From: Nephrocerus scutellatus
Lineage: Eukaryota > Arthropoda > Insecta > Diptera > Pipunculidae
Direction of reading: 5' to 3'
DNA length: 64,000 nucleotides
NCBI GenBank assembly: GCA_947095585.1
Contig: OX352764.1
Location: 8,355,001-8,419,000, forward strand
The notes beneath the pieces are model-generated. The model was not told where the DNA came from. It did not search any database and was given only the letters and a program-made list of their open reading frames with translations. The translations under genes and the position numbers were made by a program. Positions 45,400 through 59,147 of the stretch are shown here, in pieces (within the stretch, counting starts at the first letter, position 1; the number at the start of each line of letters is the position of its first letter).

Positions 45400-46760
45400 A
45401 GATTAAATCAGGAGACTCCGAAATACACCAAGCAATTCGTGAACTAATAGTGCAAGTATGGGAGGAAGAAGCTATACCAGAAGACTGGCGAAGAGGCATC
45501 CTGTGGCCCATCCATGCATCAATTATCGTGGTACAACGTGGTTGACTACCGCGTATAAGATTTTCTCCTCTATCCCTCAAGACAGGATAGCCCCACACGC
45601 TAAAGTCATCATTGATCCATATCAGTGTCGCTTCATCCCAGGAATATCAAGAACTTATCAGTTTTACATCCTTAGGCAGGCGATGGAAAAATGTCTAGAG
45701 TTTCAAAACTCACTACACCATTTTTTTATAGACTTTAAATGCGCCTATGATAGCATAGCCATAGTAAAACCTTATAAAGTCATGAGAGAATTCGGTATCC
45801 CAAATAAACTGACACCATGACCAATGTTATAAGCCCAGTAAAAATATCCGGATCACTATCAAGCCCATTTAACATCTATATCGGGATCCGACAAGGGGAA
45901 GGACTGGCCTGCGACCTCTTTAACCTGGCGTTGGAGCTAGTTATCCGAGACTTTGACGTAACGGCGAGAGGAACAATCCTCTATAAGTCCATTCAGATAC
46001 TGGCTTACGCAGATTGACATCGTTGGTAGAAACTAAAGAACTGTACAGGAAGCTTTCATCCAGATCGAGCGGGCGACACGAAATCTGGGGCTGCACATAA
46101 ATGAGAGCAAAAAAAAGTACATGGTGCGGCCACGTCTGGAGAAGATCCAACATTGGTCCCTCAATTAAAATAGCGCGAATTTGAAGTAGTGCAATCCTTT
46201 AACTATCTCGGGTCAACTGTAGCAGCCGATAACAGCATGGAGCCAGAAATACGCGAACAATTTCTTAAAGCTAACAAAGCCTACTTAAGTCTGTCAAGAC
46301 TCTTCAAATCCAGGAATTTAACCATAACATCCAAGCTGCTGTGTAAATGGTGATACCAGTGTTTACATATGGATCCAAGACTTGGGTGCTTAGCTAAAAG
46401 CATTCTGACCTCTTAGCCGTGCTCCAAAGAGAAGTCTTATGGAGAATTGTTGGCGCCGTATGTAAGGAAGGACATTTCCAAAGACTCTACAATGATGAGA
46501 TCTACGAGCATTACCGCAATGTCGACATCGTGAAGAGAATTAAGCTCGGTAGGCACTGGTGAGTAAACACCTACCATGCATGAGCAAAGGGGATCCTGCT
46601 CGGAAAGTCCTTTGCAGTAGGATTTAGGAACACGACAGCGAGGCCGACGAAGCCTACGCTGAAAGGATGGATGACATCGCCCGGTGGAGTTTTTTTTTTT
46701 GCGGAAGGCCAAGACCGCACCCCGGTTCTAGGGCCAAATATGATGATGATGAAAACAAGC
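45400..46760 (+). mobile_element. LINE relic, same family as 19790-21240
   Basis: Plus-strand frames give IRELIVQVWEEEAIPEDWRR (45430-45500), then FIPGISRTYQFYILRQAM, FFIDFKCAYDSIA, REFGIPNKLT, NVISPVKISGSLSSPFNI, GIRQGEGLACDLFNLALELV and DFDVTARGTILYKS..QILAYA then a frameshift through the YADD box (46010). A thumb/C-terminal part follows to a short ATG-rich tail (ATGATGATGA) at 46741-46750. A T-run at 46690-46700 interrupts the end. Confidence 0.82.
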
Positions 46761-46986
46761 ACGATAGGTACTTTTCTTGTGACCTAGGTGTCCACCCCTA
46801 CGGAGATATCGAGCTTGTATCTCTTCAGGACGTCAAAAAAACTTAAAAATACTTATTATAAATCCTTTTTTTTATTAATTTAATTGATTTATACCCGAAA
46901 ATATATAAGCAAAAACAAAATATATATTTTTTCTATCACATGTTTGTTTAGTTCTAATCAAAATCATCTCATAATCAGTAAAAAAA

Positions 46987-48599
46987 ATGGCCAATTCTAA
47001 ATCCATCGATAGATTACCATTTATTTGTGCTGCAGGAAAAGTTTCTGTCCGCACTCATACGACCGGCGATCTCTTGCGAATTTATGACAGTGAAGATTTA
47101 TTCAAAACGATTGCTAGGAAAAATACCAGCAATTTGGCAGAAGGCCCTACTCCACGAACTCCCAGAATACCCGAAAGCAACCTAACGGACATTCTTAGTC
47201 CTGAGCTGAACAAAAGTCTTTTTGTTACATTTCGGGATCACTTTATGGAAAATTTATATTTTAAAAAGCATGAGCTTGGACAGGTGTTACCATTGGATCT
47301 GAAACCAAAGGGAAGTGAGAATATCACTTTTGGCAATGTATCAACTAGTGATGTTTCGCTTTATGAATTGATTCTTCCCAAAAAATCAGTAGAAGAAGTT
47401 AATCGCGACTACATCAAGTGGCATGATAAATATGTTTTTACACATAAGCACTATTTGCCAGGTGAGCAAGTCATCCGGGGGTGAGTTAAGTCATGTCTTA
47501 AGAGTTGGTCAGACCGGTTTTTCTTTATTTTTTCAATTTGCAGCTACGATCGAACAAATTTCAATCCAAAGCAAACTTTTGGCAAAAGTGACAACGCCGA
47601 CTTTAGTGGTACAAATGTTCGGAGAGTTCTCGATAATTTTACTGAAAAGTCAAAATTTCCAATTACCAATGAAACCCAAGAGCAGTTTCTGGAGCAAAAT
47701 CATTCTCTCATTGGCAAACCGTTGAAGAAGTAAGAGATTAGATTGTTTTTTACTCAGTCATTCAACAAATCTGTCTTCATTCCGCATGCAGACATAATTA
47801 TGGGCTCTCTCCAGACACTTTTTATGGTCACATTCAACGCCCGGATATGTACAGTATAAAGGAGCTAATGGAACAATCGGAGCCTCACGAATATGCCAAA
47901 TTGCTTGGTAAAAGTCTTTCATACATTAACAAGCTTCGTCGAAGGTTGTTCTGTCGCAAGAGTTTTTTCGCTGTAGACGTTCAAAAGGCTTTGGAAGAAG
48001 TAGATCCCAAGCAAAAGGGCTATCTCACATGGGATATGATCTTTAATGTGACACGCACGTTATTCCATTATATGGACGAGGAAAAAGTCGCAGTTGCCGG
48101 AAAACATTTCGGCTTTGAAAATGAAGCCGGCGAAGTTGACTACTATAAGTTTTTGAAAATGATACAACTACGGTATCCACTACCCAAGATGGAGCATAAA
48201 GGTGCAATGGCAAAAATGTACAACAAGGAAACTACGTATAGCAAATTCTGTGAAGCAGCTATAGATGCGCAAAACTGTTCGGCTCCTATCAAAAGTGCAG
48301 CAGGTGATCTTGAAAACGAATTTCCACAAAATAGAGGTTGTCGCGTATTAACGGAAAACTTGGGCGATGAAACTACCGCGAAGAGTCTGATCGCACCAAG
48401 CATTCCCATGCAATTTGGCCTTAGTCACCGAGATTTCCTATTGCCACGATCAAAGGAAGAAATTCGTAGAATTTTCAAAAATACAAAACTCGATGACGCC
48501 CAGTTTGAGGGTATTTGGAAAAAGGCATTAAATCTGTGGACTTCACAGGGTAATCGTGTGTCTGTTGAGGCTTTTAAGTATGCTATGACCAGCATTTAA
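46987..48599 (+). CDS. EF-hand family member B (EFHB/CFAP21)-like axonemal protein
   Basis: EFHB/CFAP21 is a microtubule inner protein of ciliary and sperm doublets. Three exons, 46987-47480, 47544-47729 and 47792-48599, join in frame to 495 residues. The middle repeats the family's ITFG..., HNDYYAGE-like and GLSPDTFYGHIQRPDMYSIK blocks; the C-terminal half has an EF-hand pair with degenerate loops (VDPKQKGYLTWD, then ENEAGEVDYYKF) and the closing RDFLLPRSKEEIRRIFKNTK. The loops lack several Ca-ligating residues, so calcium binding is doubtful. The first ATG follows an A-run and gives the family's start region. Expression in testis is expected from the family and not shown here. It is convergent with ncm, 272 bp apart. 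Confidence 0.85.
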
Positions 48600-48871
48600 A
48601 GATCTAGCCGATCGATCGATCAGTTGGTTGTTTTTTTCTTCTTTTCTTTTTTTTGTGCTGAAATAATTCCCATTCGGTTTTTAGTATATAAACATCAAAT
48701 TCTATTAAAATTTGGTTAATTTATGAAATTTCTTGTATTTTTACAACACAAAATCGAATCAGACACATACATTTTCTTAAAATAATCCTTTATCATAATA
48801 ATTATAAAGAGGAAACCAAAAAGGAATTACTAATCTAAGCTAATTATTATTTTGTTTAAAATTAAATGATA

Positions 48872-51800
48872 TTAGCCTGGCTCGTTAGTATTACAACGGG
48901 TTGACTTAGAGGTTTTAGAGCGATGGTCATCTGTACGTCTATTGGATTTTTGTGATCTGTTATTAGAGCGGTCACGGTCACGACGATCGGGATGACGATC
49001 GCGATCTGATCTGTCGCGTTTGCGGTCAGTTTCAACAGGAATACGTTCACGCTCTACTCTATTAGCGTCACGCTCACGACCGCGATGATGACTGCGATAT
49101 TCACCCCCTCCACGATGATTAACTCCTGAATCATCTCGCTCATCTTCTCGTGTAGGGCGTTCGCGATCTTTTCTTGAGGGAATTTCATTTCGACCATTGT
49201 TTGAGATCTCTTCCTGATTTTCACCTTTTCGACGTTGACCAGCCTTACCATTAACTTGCATGCCGTTGTACTTTTTATTCTTTTCACCTTTTGTCTCTTC
49301 TTTTCTCGGATTCTTAACAATTTTTTTAGAGTCTTTTTTGTGTTTCTTCTTCTGGCGCTTACGATCTTCCTCGCTTGAGCTGGTACTACTACTACTGTTG
49401 CTACTGCTGGTGCTTTCCGCTGAAGCATCACTACTTGAACTAGTGCTACTTTCTTCATCGCTGCTATGTTTTTTCTTTGTCTTCCGTTTAGTTTGCTTGG
49501 AATCTGCCCTGGATTTAGTTTTCGTACTGGAGTTTTTAGTCTTTTTTTGTGTTGTTTGTGATTTGGATTTGCCCTTCTTCTTTGCCTTTAAGGCAGCTTT
49601 TTTCTTTTGTTTCTTTGATGTTTTACCATTGTCTGACTCGTCTGAAGACGTTTCACTAGAGGACGATGAAGAGTCCGACGAAGTTGACGATGAACTACTA
49701 TCGGAACTACTGCTCTCCGATGTGGATGATGATGAAGATGATGAGCTGGATGAACTGGATGACGACGGTGAACTGTTAACAATACTTATCGGTTGATTTG
49801 CAAGGATTTCTGCATTTATAGCCGGAACAGTTTTAGGAGCATTTTTCAAGAACTGCCTCAGTTCATCAGTGAGACCTCCCAGGCCAATCGAAGTAAAAAA
49901 ATTAATCGCAAAACGCGTATTACGTGGATTATCCTTGGGAAACAGTCCTGCCAAACTCTCAACAAGCACTTCGTCTTTTAACTTATTGTTAAGCTTGCCG
50001 AGGCCCATGTACTCGGCCAATTCCTGGAATAGGATTTTTATGAAAATCCTACTGGACGAAGTCGTATCGTCCTCATTTAGTTTAATACATTCCAAAACAT
50101 CCCAGCCAATTGCATCGGTAAATAGCAGATGAGCAAAGAATTTACTGACATTTCGCAGACGATTTGTGTCCAAACGATGGGTCGTCTGATAAGTATCTTT
50201 GAAGATCTCTTCAAATGGTCCAATGTATGTTTTATTTATTGAACAAAAGCGTTGTGCCAACAGACCATAGAACTTCTCATAAGTTCGCTGTTCAGCACAA
50301 CAGTCGAGAAACATGTGACACAATTCGATTTCCTGTCCTGGCTTTAGTTGCATTTTCATAAGTTTATGAGCACATTCCTCATAGTCTAAGCTGGAGTTAA
50401 TTGTTAGGTAAATTGTTCGCCGTAAAGCAATCAAATTCGTCTCTGTATTATCAATGATTTCATCTGCTTTAATTTTAGCTTCACCATCTTCCTTGTCATC
50501 TGAGTCGTCAGAATCATTGCTGCTTGAATCAGAATCACCATCAGAATTACTTGCATCACTCCCAAGAATTTCCTTGCTGAGACCCTTGTATTTGTCTTCA
50601 TTTGTCTCGTATTTGTCATCGAATTTGAAAGCATCTGTAATGGATTAAGAAAAATTGCATATAAATTTTTTTAACAAAGCAAAAACATTTTAATATTTAA
50701 TAAACAATACAAATGAAAATATTGAAATGGGTCCAAATAAACGTTCCACCAAATAATAATACAAAATTTAGTAAAAAACTCTGTTTCTGTGTCACAAACT
50801 CACTTAAAATATCCTCTGTATTGGTAGCTTCATCCAGCATCAACAAATGGGTAAACTGCTCGTCCTCATCGACCAATTCAAGGGACTCAATGACTGATTG
50901 GTGATCTTTAAATCCATCCTTTCGCACCTGAAAGACAACTTCAATCATGTACTGCACGCGTTTTTCTAGTTTTCCTTCGTGCAAAATATTCTTAAGCATT
51001 TCGAATATAGCGCCAATACCCTTCGATGAGACCTCAGTCAGTTTCATGCCACATTCTTTTAGAAAAGCTATAGCAACTTCCACTGAATCGTCCGTAGGCG
51101 TTTCAACAAGCAGTGTAAGGATTTCGAGCGCCAGAATTTCATGTGCCACCCGCTGATTAACAAGATGCGCAATAAAACGTGACGACGAGAGACAAATAGC
51201 CTTGTCATTGCGTCGGAAACCACGCTTAAATTGAATGACCAATCGTTTCAAAAGGAGCTCACCAATATTTGGAAATTTCGAATTTATAATCGCAACAAGT
51301 GCGGCATAAACATGAGTAAATGTCGGAGAAGCAGCTTGGGCCTGAATTATTGAACGACAAATGAGACCACGTCCACGAACAATGTTTTCCTTAAGTAACT
51401 CTCTGGTAATAATGCCAATATTGTCAACATTGACCTTATTAATGTACCCATGAATAGACTTTTTGAGAGCTTCCCATGCAATTCGTTGGTATGCAGCCGA
51501 TGCCTTATCTGTAATCTCTGCTTGCATCATTCGGAGTTTCGCCGGCGGAATGTATGCACCGCCTGTACGCGATGTTAACAAATCGACTGTTCGGCGCTGT
51601 CGCTCGGTGATTTTTTGTTTGGAATCGGTAACCGTTTCGTTGTCCTTTTTGCTACTGTTGCTAGCGTTATTATTGCCTGTGTCACTTAGTTCACCGTCTT
51701 CCTTTTCCGCATGCCGACGACGACGTTCCTCACGTCGCCTTTCCACCTCTTCTGGACGACGCCTGGAATTGCTACGATCTCGTCGATCTACTCGGCGACG

Positions 51801-52901
51801 ATAATCTCGATTGCGACTACGACTACGGTCACGGTCACGACTTCTGCTATGCGAATATCGACGATTTCGACGTTCATCACGTGAAAGCTCATCACGATCG
51901 CGAGATCTACGACGCCGTTCAACACGAGGCTCTGGGGAACGACTTCGGCCCCTTTTCCGGGACTTCCCAGCTACAAGTCGTTCTTGGTTGGTGATTTTTG
52001 AATTATTATCATCTTTCTGAACATCAGTTGAAGATATCTCAATATTTTCAACTTCTTTTAGAGAATTATCATTAATTTCGACCGTTTTTTCTTCCATTTT
52101 AAGCCGCTTAACTCCTGTTCCATCCTCTGGACTTTTTACAAGCTGTAAATCCTCTCTAGCATCCTCAGTCGGTCTTTTAATATTTTCTTGTTTATCCTGT
52201 TGCGTTAGAAGATTATAATCTCCTTCGTTAGTTAAAGTACTACAAGTTTCAGTATTGTCTGCCACAGTTCCACACACTTGTATGTCCTTTCCAGCATCCT
52301 CTAGAGGTCCTGCAATCTCTTCTTGTTTATCCTGCTGCGATAATGGATTATTATTCGCTTCGCTGCTTGCAGTATAAGTTTCAATATTGTCTGCCGTCAT
52401 AGCAGGCACTGCATTTGAATCACTTAAATCATTATTTTTCTGAGTGTCATAAGTTTTATCCACAGATTCCTCAACTTGATTTTTCTTGCTACTTTTCGTA
52501 ATTTCTTCAACGACATTGGCCTTTTTCCGTTCATTTTGTACTTCTTCGTCACTTTCTGAAGAAGATGATGAAGACGATGAATTTTCTCCATTGCTATCTG
52601 AGCTAGAGTCATCTGAGTCCTTCTCAGATTTGACTTCCTTAACTTTTTCTGGATTCCCCACCATCCTTTCTGAAACTGATTTCACTTTTGCTTCTTCGCG
52701 TTTTGGTTTGATAAAACTGGATTGAGCATTTCGCTTTTCAGAATTTTTAGGGGACCTTTGTGGGGGTGAATATTTTTCAGTTCCCTTTTCGTGATTCTTG
52801 CTGGAATTCAATGAAGTCCTCGACGAATCTGATGACGATGAACTATCACTAGACGAACCACTCGACGTGGACGAATTGCTTTCAGAGTCGCTTTCAACCA
52901 T
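48872..52901 (-). CDS. ncm: Nucampholin / CWC22, spliceosomal EJC-loading factor
   Basis: CWC22 recruits eIF4A3 to the spliceosome to start exon junction complex assembly. Two coding exons on the minus strand, 52901-50804 and 50634-48872, join in frame to 1286 residues. The start is [11 protein letters not shown]; an in-frame upstream extension has no ATG and passes an acceptor-like TTTACAG, implying a 5' UTR intron. Residues 1-430 are Ser/Lys/Arg-rich (RS). The MIF4G domain covers about 455-640 ([18 protein letters not shown]; the acidic linker follows), the MA3 domain about 730-860 ([39 protein letters not shown]). The C-terminal third has long Ser and Lys tracts and an RS/RD tail. The Ser runs make a long antisense open frame that should not be called a gene. 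Confidence 0.95.
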
Positions 52902-53245
52902 ATTTTCTACACACAACTCACTCCACCTGTAAACGCGCACAGGCAATTAATTAAAATAGTTTATTCGATTTTGGGATTTTAACAATCTCCAACCTTTCAT
53001 TAACGTATATACAAAATAAGTAAAGTCATATAAAGAAAAATCTGCAAAACCACCCGCCGCATATGCATGCGTTCGCTGTCAAAACTCAAAAGTAGATATT
53101 TTGCGTCTTTGGCTCATCGAAATTATGAAATAGAAACCAAACTAATTTTTTTTTTAAAGATATGTTGCCAGGCAAAAAGTTTGTAATCGAAGTTAAAATG
53201 GGAAATTCATAATGCACATTTAAAAAAGGATTTAAAAGGATAATA

Positions 53246-53505
53246 AGTGGCCGTAAGATATTCAAAAAAACATCATATATTCATTCTTTTGTAAATACAT
53301 TTTTTTTACTGTCTTGTTTGTTTATTTTAACGGAAAAAACCCTGATTCATATGCAATATTATCTGCCGTTTAAAATTATTCTTAAAACATGAACTACTTG
53401 AATCGCGATCGAAATCAGGGTTTTTTCCGTTAAAATAAACGAACAAGACAGTCAAAAAAAAATGTATTTACAAAAGAATGTTCTTTTGAATATCTTACGG
53501 CCACT
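53246..53505. mobile_element. 260-bp foldback MITE with about 90-100-bp arms
   Basis: AGTGGCCGTAAGATATTCAA (53246) is complemented by the segment ending in TTGAATATCTTACGGCCACT (53505), and the matching continues inwards through CATTCTTTTGTAAATACATT, GACTGTCTTGT-type blocks and CGGAAAAAACCCTGATT to about 53348 on the left and 53411 on the right. The loop is about 60 bp. Nearly full complementarity suggests a fairly young copy. No coding frame. Confidence 0.88.
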
Positions 53506-56500
53506 TCTAAAAAAAACTTCGATTGCGTTTCCTGTCTTAATAGGAGTCCCTGGTGTTCCTGACTGGCTGTGATTGATTATACACCCAGTCGGTCCTTATT
53601 GTCACCTGGCTGTGCTCTTACTTTTGCTTATTTTAAAACTTATTTTCAATTAGGTTTGGATATATCTGTGATAAGTGAATTTACATCATAAATTTGAATT
53701 ATTATGGTTTTTTTTTAACATTTTAGTGACGACGACAATTACCATTGTAATATTGTAAAAATTCATCACAGAGAATTAACAAATAAATAAAAAGTTAATA
53801 AAATAAATGAATATTTCAAAACTAAATTTATCTAATTATATGCAGTTTCAGTTTTATTAAAGTTTCAGCATGAGTATATCTCTAGATCACCAACATTTTT
53901 AATTGTTCTTTGTAAACAACAAATGTCAAATTTGGTTTCGTTTTGGCATTTCATTTATAAAGCGTTCACTACGAAAACTCTGTAATTTTGACAGCTTATA
54001 GAGCTCTCACAATGGAAATACTTTAGACATGACAAATGTTAAACGTTTTTTTACTTCTATCCTAAGAATTCTACCAGCGAGCAAATTTTCTTTTGTCAAA
54101 ATCAAAATCCATAGTCTTGTAAGTCTTAATTTTTTCCTTTCTGAAGCTTTGTTAATGGTTTCGAATACGGTTTTTGCAATTGTGAAGAGACATAACTAAC
54201 TCTGAAAGGATTTTTTAATAATACAGAGATTAAGGGGCTCTTACTCCATCCATTTTATTATCCGTTTAAGTATGTATTTATTGTATGTGTAAAAACGCAA
54301 AAACTGATACGAAAACTAAACAGAGGCGATGAAATGACAGCATGGGATACCCCTATTTATATTGATCAGTTTTTTAAGTGAAACAGAATGGAAATACGAT
54401 TCGTGTAAAAGTACTTTCAACGAGTTTTTATTAAATATTTTGATACACATTTAAAAACAGAAAATTATTTATATTCTTGTTTAAAGCCAACATAGCCTGG
54501 CATCAGTGGTCCTTTTATTTTGACTTTATAAATAATTTTGCAGCGAAATAAGTGTTCTTCACCGCCAACCAATTTAACTGTCTCTGTCACACTCAAGAGT
54601 AGAAAAAATAAAATAATTTCCCCATTAAAAAGTCTCCTCTTATTTTATCGTCAAATTTGATTTCGCCGCGTCGTTGTTCACCATTATGCATCATCGTATC
54701 GAACATCAGTCTTCATCATTGACATGAAAATTTCTCGTCGTTGTTTCCGTCGTTATTGTTTATTCGCTAGCCAAATGTTTTTTGAAGTGTAGAATCAACG
54801 AAAAACCCAAAGAAGTATTTGTTGAGTGACTAAAAGTACAATTGAGAATAAAAAAATTCGTAAAACCACGTTCAGAAGTGAAAATCGAAGGTGAACATAA
54901 AATTAAAAGTATTAAGAAGACAAAACAGAAACTAATGAATTTTTTTTCCTAATTGTAAATGTTCCATCCCATTCACAATTACCTATCAAGAGAAGGTATA
55001 TACAAATTCGTTAAGCGAAATCAGAGATAGCGCATAAGTCGTGAGAGTAAGTGAATAAACTAGTTGGTTTTGTCATGGGTTTTTGGGTGTAGTGTGCGCG
55101 CTCTTTATTTACTTGTATGTATAATGTATATATGCCAATTGATTGTTTCGCTTTTGTTTTGTTATCCGGGTGTAAAAGTGATAATCTCATATTCTAAATT
55201 GTAGCATAAATTAATATTTATTCATAATGAAAAAATATTAAACATTAAGATTATGTATGGATATGTTTTGGACTGCTTAGAATGATCATTTTAGACGCGT
55301 TTAAAATACATGACTATCTGCTTTGTGTCTTTCGAATGTCGCTTTGCAATATCAATACTAACTTGAAACCATAACCACTGGTAAGCTGTCAAATTCACTA
55401 GTTTTTCGTCGTGACCGCTGTCTAAATACAACGCCAACTGAAACCATTTGACTTTTGTAGTTTACAGAAATAATTTATTTGGTGCGTAATAGTAATGGTT
55501 TTTGAGTTCAAAAATTGCATATCTAAGAAACAACAAACAAATTTCTAGGATATTGAATCGCAATCAGCAAACAAAGATTTTCAACAACATTTTCATCCTC
55601 TTCGAATTCGTTGTCGGAATCCTCTTCCCCGCTTGATTTCCAAAAACTCAAAAATTGTATGTCTTTTTTGTTGTTTGCTGTTATTTTATTCACGTTTAAA
55701 TTATTGTTTATTTTTCTGTGATGAATAATTTATCTATTATATAAATAATAATAATAACTTTGATACGATATTACAATGTTGAATGTTCTCAATCAGCTTG
55801 CTTGTTCTCTCTGTCGTCTTAATCTTACTGATAACTGATGTGAAAACTAAACCTTACCCGTCGATTGCCGACGGTTAGCACACTTACAATATTAGTTTCA
55901 ATCTTTACAATGGGAACATAAAATCAAACCAATTCCCAGGTATAGTTATGTATAGTATGCAAATGAAACGTCTAACTGAAACCACCAGAGAGATATTTTC
56001 ACTCTCTCCAGAAATGGAAAGTCATAATATAGTAGAAATGACACATTCATTGGCTGTTTTCTTTATGTTGAATTTATCGGAGAGATAATTTAAATGTCAG
56101 AATTCTTCTGTTTTTTTTTTTCATATTCCGAGAAATCTTTTTTTTCTCTGAGGGTTTTTTTTTGTCTGCGCTCAAGCCCTATCATTATTTCCGCCGCGTC
56201 GTAAACTTTTTCGATATCTTCTTTTCAGTGCGCTTCAACATACGTATCATGAATTTTGCTATCGAAAAGACTATAAACGCATTCATTTAATTTTATAAAC
56301 GCGACCATTAAAGTCATAGACTCACTCATTTAATGTCAGACTGAATTGACGAACAACTGTCAATCGTCAACACAATAAAGAAATGTCAATGTCAAAATGT
56401 CCGCCTTCTTTTTGTTGGCCGAACTTTTCTCGATATCTAAATAGATGGCCTGTTTGTTGATTCCAAATTCACGATATTGAATAAAATTTGTTTCGCGGCG

Positions 56501-56554
56501 GAAATCATGATAGGACCTAAGATTTTTTCTGGGTAAATCGAATACGAAAGGTGT

Positions 56555-56680
56555 GTTGTTGTAGTAGTAAGTGAAAAGAGGGTTAAATCTCCTGAAGTAT
56601 ACAGATCTGTTAGGGGGAATTTCAAACTACTGTAGATTGTTTTTTTTTTTTTTTTTTTTTTTTTTTGAAAAACGAACAAC
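56555..56680. repeat. Dispersed repeat, pair with 33430-33545
   Basis: Shares AGTAAGTGAAAAGAGGGTTA, ATCTCC and CAGATCTGTTAG with the other copy; the following T-run has expanded to about 26 Ts here. Confidence 0.6.
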
Positions 56681-59147
56681 TTGACAGCTAAAAAAATCTG
56701 GCGCAGATTGATTGACATCATATTGGCAGTTTTTTTTATGTCGGAGTATATTACTTAACTGAGGATTCAGATTTGTTTTTTGTTTTTCATTCTCCGAGAA
56801 ATCTTTTTTTTTTTTCAGAAGCGTTTTTTTACGCTCCGATAATTCTTGGATATGATCTTTTTACTCTGAAAAAATATACAGAACATTTCTTGACAGCTGT
56901 AGTTGTATGTTTCTTTAAACATGAGACTACTATGGAGCATTCAAGTGTGAAGTACAATTTTTCTCTAATAACTAAAAAAAACAGCAGATAATTTTTTTAA
57001 TCTGACAGATCTGGTCAGAGAAAAAATTATCGGATTTATCGAATATCTTGGAACTCGGATTTCTCGAATTTATCAGGTTTTTCCGACATAAAAAAATTGC
57101 CATTATATAACTAAAGTATAATAAAATGTTTCAACCTGAAAAATTGTCTGCTTCTGATTCATAATTCATTAACTCAGTGCTTTAAGTTTTTTTTAATATT
57201 TTATTACATTAATATATTTATTATTATTCCTATATTCTGTATGTTTATGAACTCAGTCATGTAGGTTATAAAATGTGTGGAAAGTGCCATAGCAAATAGC
57301 GTAATATATTAGTAATGGAAACTTGTCTTGTTTTTACAAATTCTCTGATGACTTAAGTCAAAACTAAAAAGAGGTGTTAGTTTGGACATCAATTCGCCGC
57401 ATCGCATTCGATATTGTCATTTGTTCGGTCGTTCTTTGTTGCTCGTTCGCCGTTTTTTCTGTGTGTGTTCCCTCATAAGATAAATTGTGTTTTGTTGCTG
57501 CGCGTCGCAATTTTGCAGCAATATTAAAAGAAAATTTAAAAACAGTGAACATTTTCTCATTATTAAAAGTAATATTGCCTGCAAACTTTAAAAGAAATAT
57601 TCAATCTGTAAAAATATTGTGGAGAAAAAAACGACTGCAGAAAAACACGAATTGTGGGAGGTACGTGATGATGACCCGTCAAATTAAGTGCAATTTTTTC
57701 TCTCTTCAAAAAGTTAAATTGTTAATTTAGGATTAACTTTTAATAGTTACTCGGTTTAAAAAGTGCAATACGAATAATAAGCAAGTTATATTTTTTGTGT
57801 ACTTTGGATTACAAATGTATCCCTGGTGAAAATCGCATTTCCCATTTTTTCCCCATATTCCATTGGTGTAGCCTCGTATAGAGTACACAGTAGCCAGCCA
57901 ATACTAGTCCGTCCCATCCATCAACCATCACATCAATTCACAATTGAATTCGCTTAGTCTTTATCTTGATTCGCTTTGTGTGACTTTTGCTGTTTTTTTC
58001 TTTTTCTTTTTTCAAGTGGTAAGCGGAGAAACGACGTCGTTTTAAACTCAAGATTACCTACTTTTCTAGCGAGTAGTGAAGTAAAGACGATTAACATTTT
58101 AACCCAATCGAGTTGTCAAAATTCAATTATTTTGATTTTTTATGCGTCACCGGTGACGTATCAGTATCAGCTGTTTTTATCCTTTTATAAAAAAAGTTGA
58201 ATCCGTTTATTTTTCAATATATTCGGTAAAATGTTGGATTATGACAGAATCCATTGTTTTTTGTTTAAACATTTTAATTGCCAATACAAATTTATTTAAG
58301 CAACAACATTTTTTAGACGCGTTATTTATGATATGATTAGTATTCAAAAATTTCATTCTGAATTCCCAACCGCCGGCCATCATAATTTCTCGCCTAACTA
58401 CTTACTCATTATTGTTGGTGTTGTGTGACAACTGTCAAGTTATTGATATTTTTTTATAGATTTTTTTACGCTTCAGTGTTGATTCTTTTATTTATCCACT
58501 ATAGATAAAAATCAGACAGTCAGCACATTTTTATGTAATTCGGTAATCTGTACTTAGTTGAAATCATTTGTTTTTATCGTGGTTCAGTTAACGTCGATGG
58601 GTTTAATTTCAAGTTTTTTCGTTCCACATCACATGATAGAACGAACGACAACAAATATACGAATTTGTGTAGTAGTGGAGCATTTCGTACTTTTGTACTC
58701 GCTGTGAACTTTTTTATTTGAGAGCGTTCGATTTATTGCAAAAATCTATTACCATAAAATCTCATATAAATCAATTTGCAGACAGTTAACGATATCGCTA
58801 TTTGACGTAGCAATAATTATGGTTTAATTTTGTAAAATAAGAAATTTGAAAAGCCTTTTGTATTTTATTTGCTAGTTAAAAAAATATACAGTATATTGTT
58901 CCTAATGATTGTCTGTATACATTGTCTCTTGTTGTAATAACAATTAATAAAATCCATTCACTTTTCTTGGTAAGTGTGTTAGCGTCTATCTTATTTCTAC
59001 TAGCTACTTTAATGCATAGCTTAGCTTAATTTACATTTCTACACCTGCATTCTTGCACACACATTGTAATTGCATTTTCCTATTGTACACCGCTTTTGTA
59101 TATATGTATAGACTTCTCTTTGCATTTCAGTAACTTATGACTATCTA

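Larger units (their letters stand above)
44493..46986. other. Transposon-filled gap Nfs1-EFHB
   Basis: After the Nfs1 poly(A) signal this gap consists of a short ATGAG microsatellite (44756-44770), a mariner relic, a SINE and a LINE relic, then about 230 bp of unique AT-rich sequence upstream of EFHB. Confidence 0.6.
52902..59147. other. Noncoding, AT-rich region with possible 5' UTR exons
   Basis: Upstream of ncm. No convincing coding exon. Three stretches resemble noncoding fly 5' leader exons: 54700-54890 (ends ...ATCGAAG before GTGAACATA), 54960-55045 and 57380-57660 (AACGACTGCAG..GAATTGTGGGAG before GTACGTGATG). They could belong to a plus-strand gene whose coding part lies beyond the window. 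The region also holds a foldback element (53246-53505), a dispersed repeat and a poly(T) run of about 26 at 56640-56666. Confidence 0.4.

Noticed and set aside
49260..49796. Plus-strand open frame of 178 codons
   Set aside because: It is the antisense of Ser/Lys-coding tracts in ncm; its Leu/Phe/Asp runs are the complement of AGC/TCN and AAG codons.
52902..52946. Longer N-terminus for ncm
   Set aside because: No ATG, and the sequence passes an acceptor-like TTTACAG before GTGGAG.
55553..55735. Minus-strand frame with an acidic SSGEEDSDNEFEEDENVVEN stretch
   Set aside because: About 60 codons without ATG, no family recognised and no convincing splice borders; the acidic run may be chance from GA-rich DNA.
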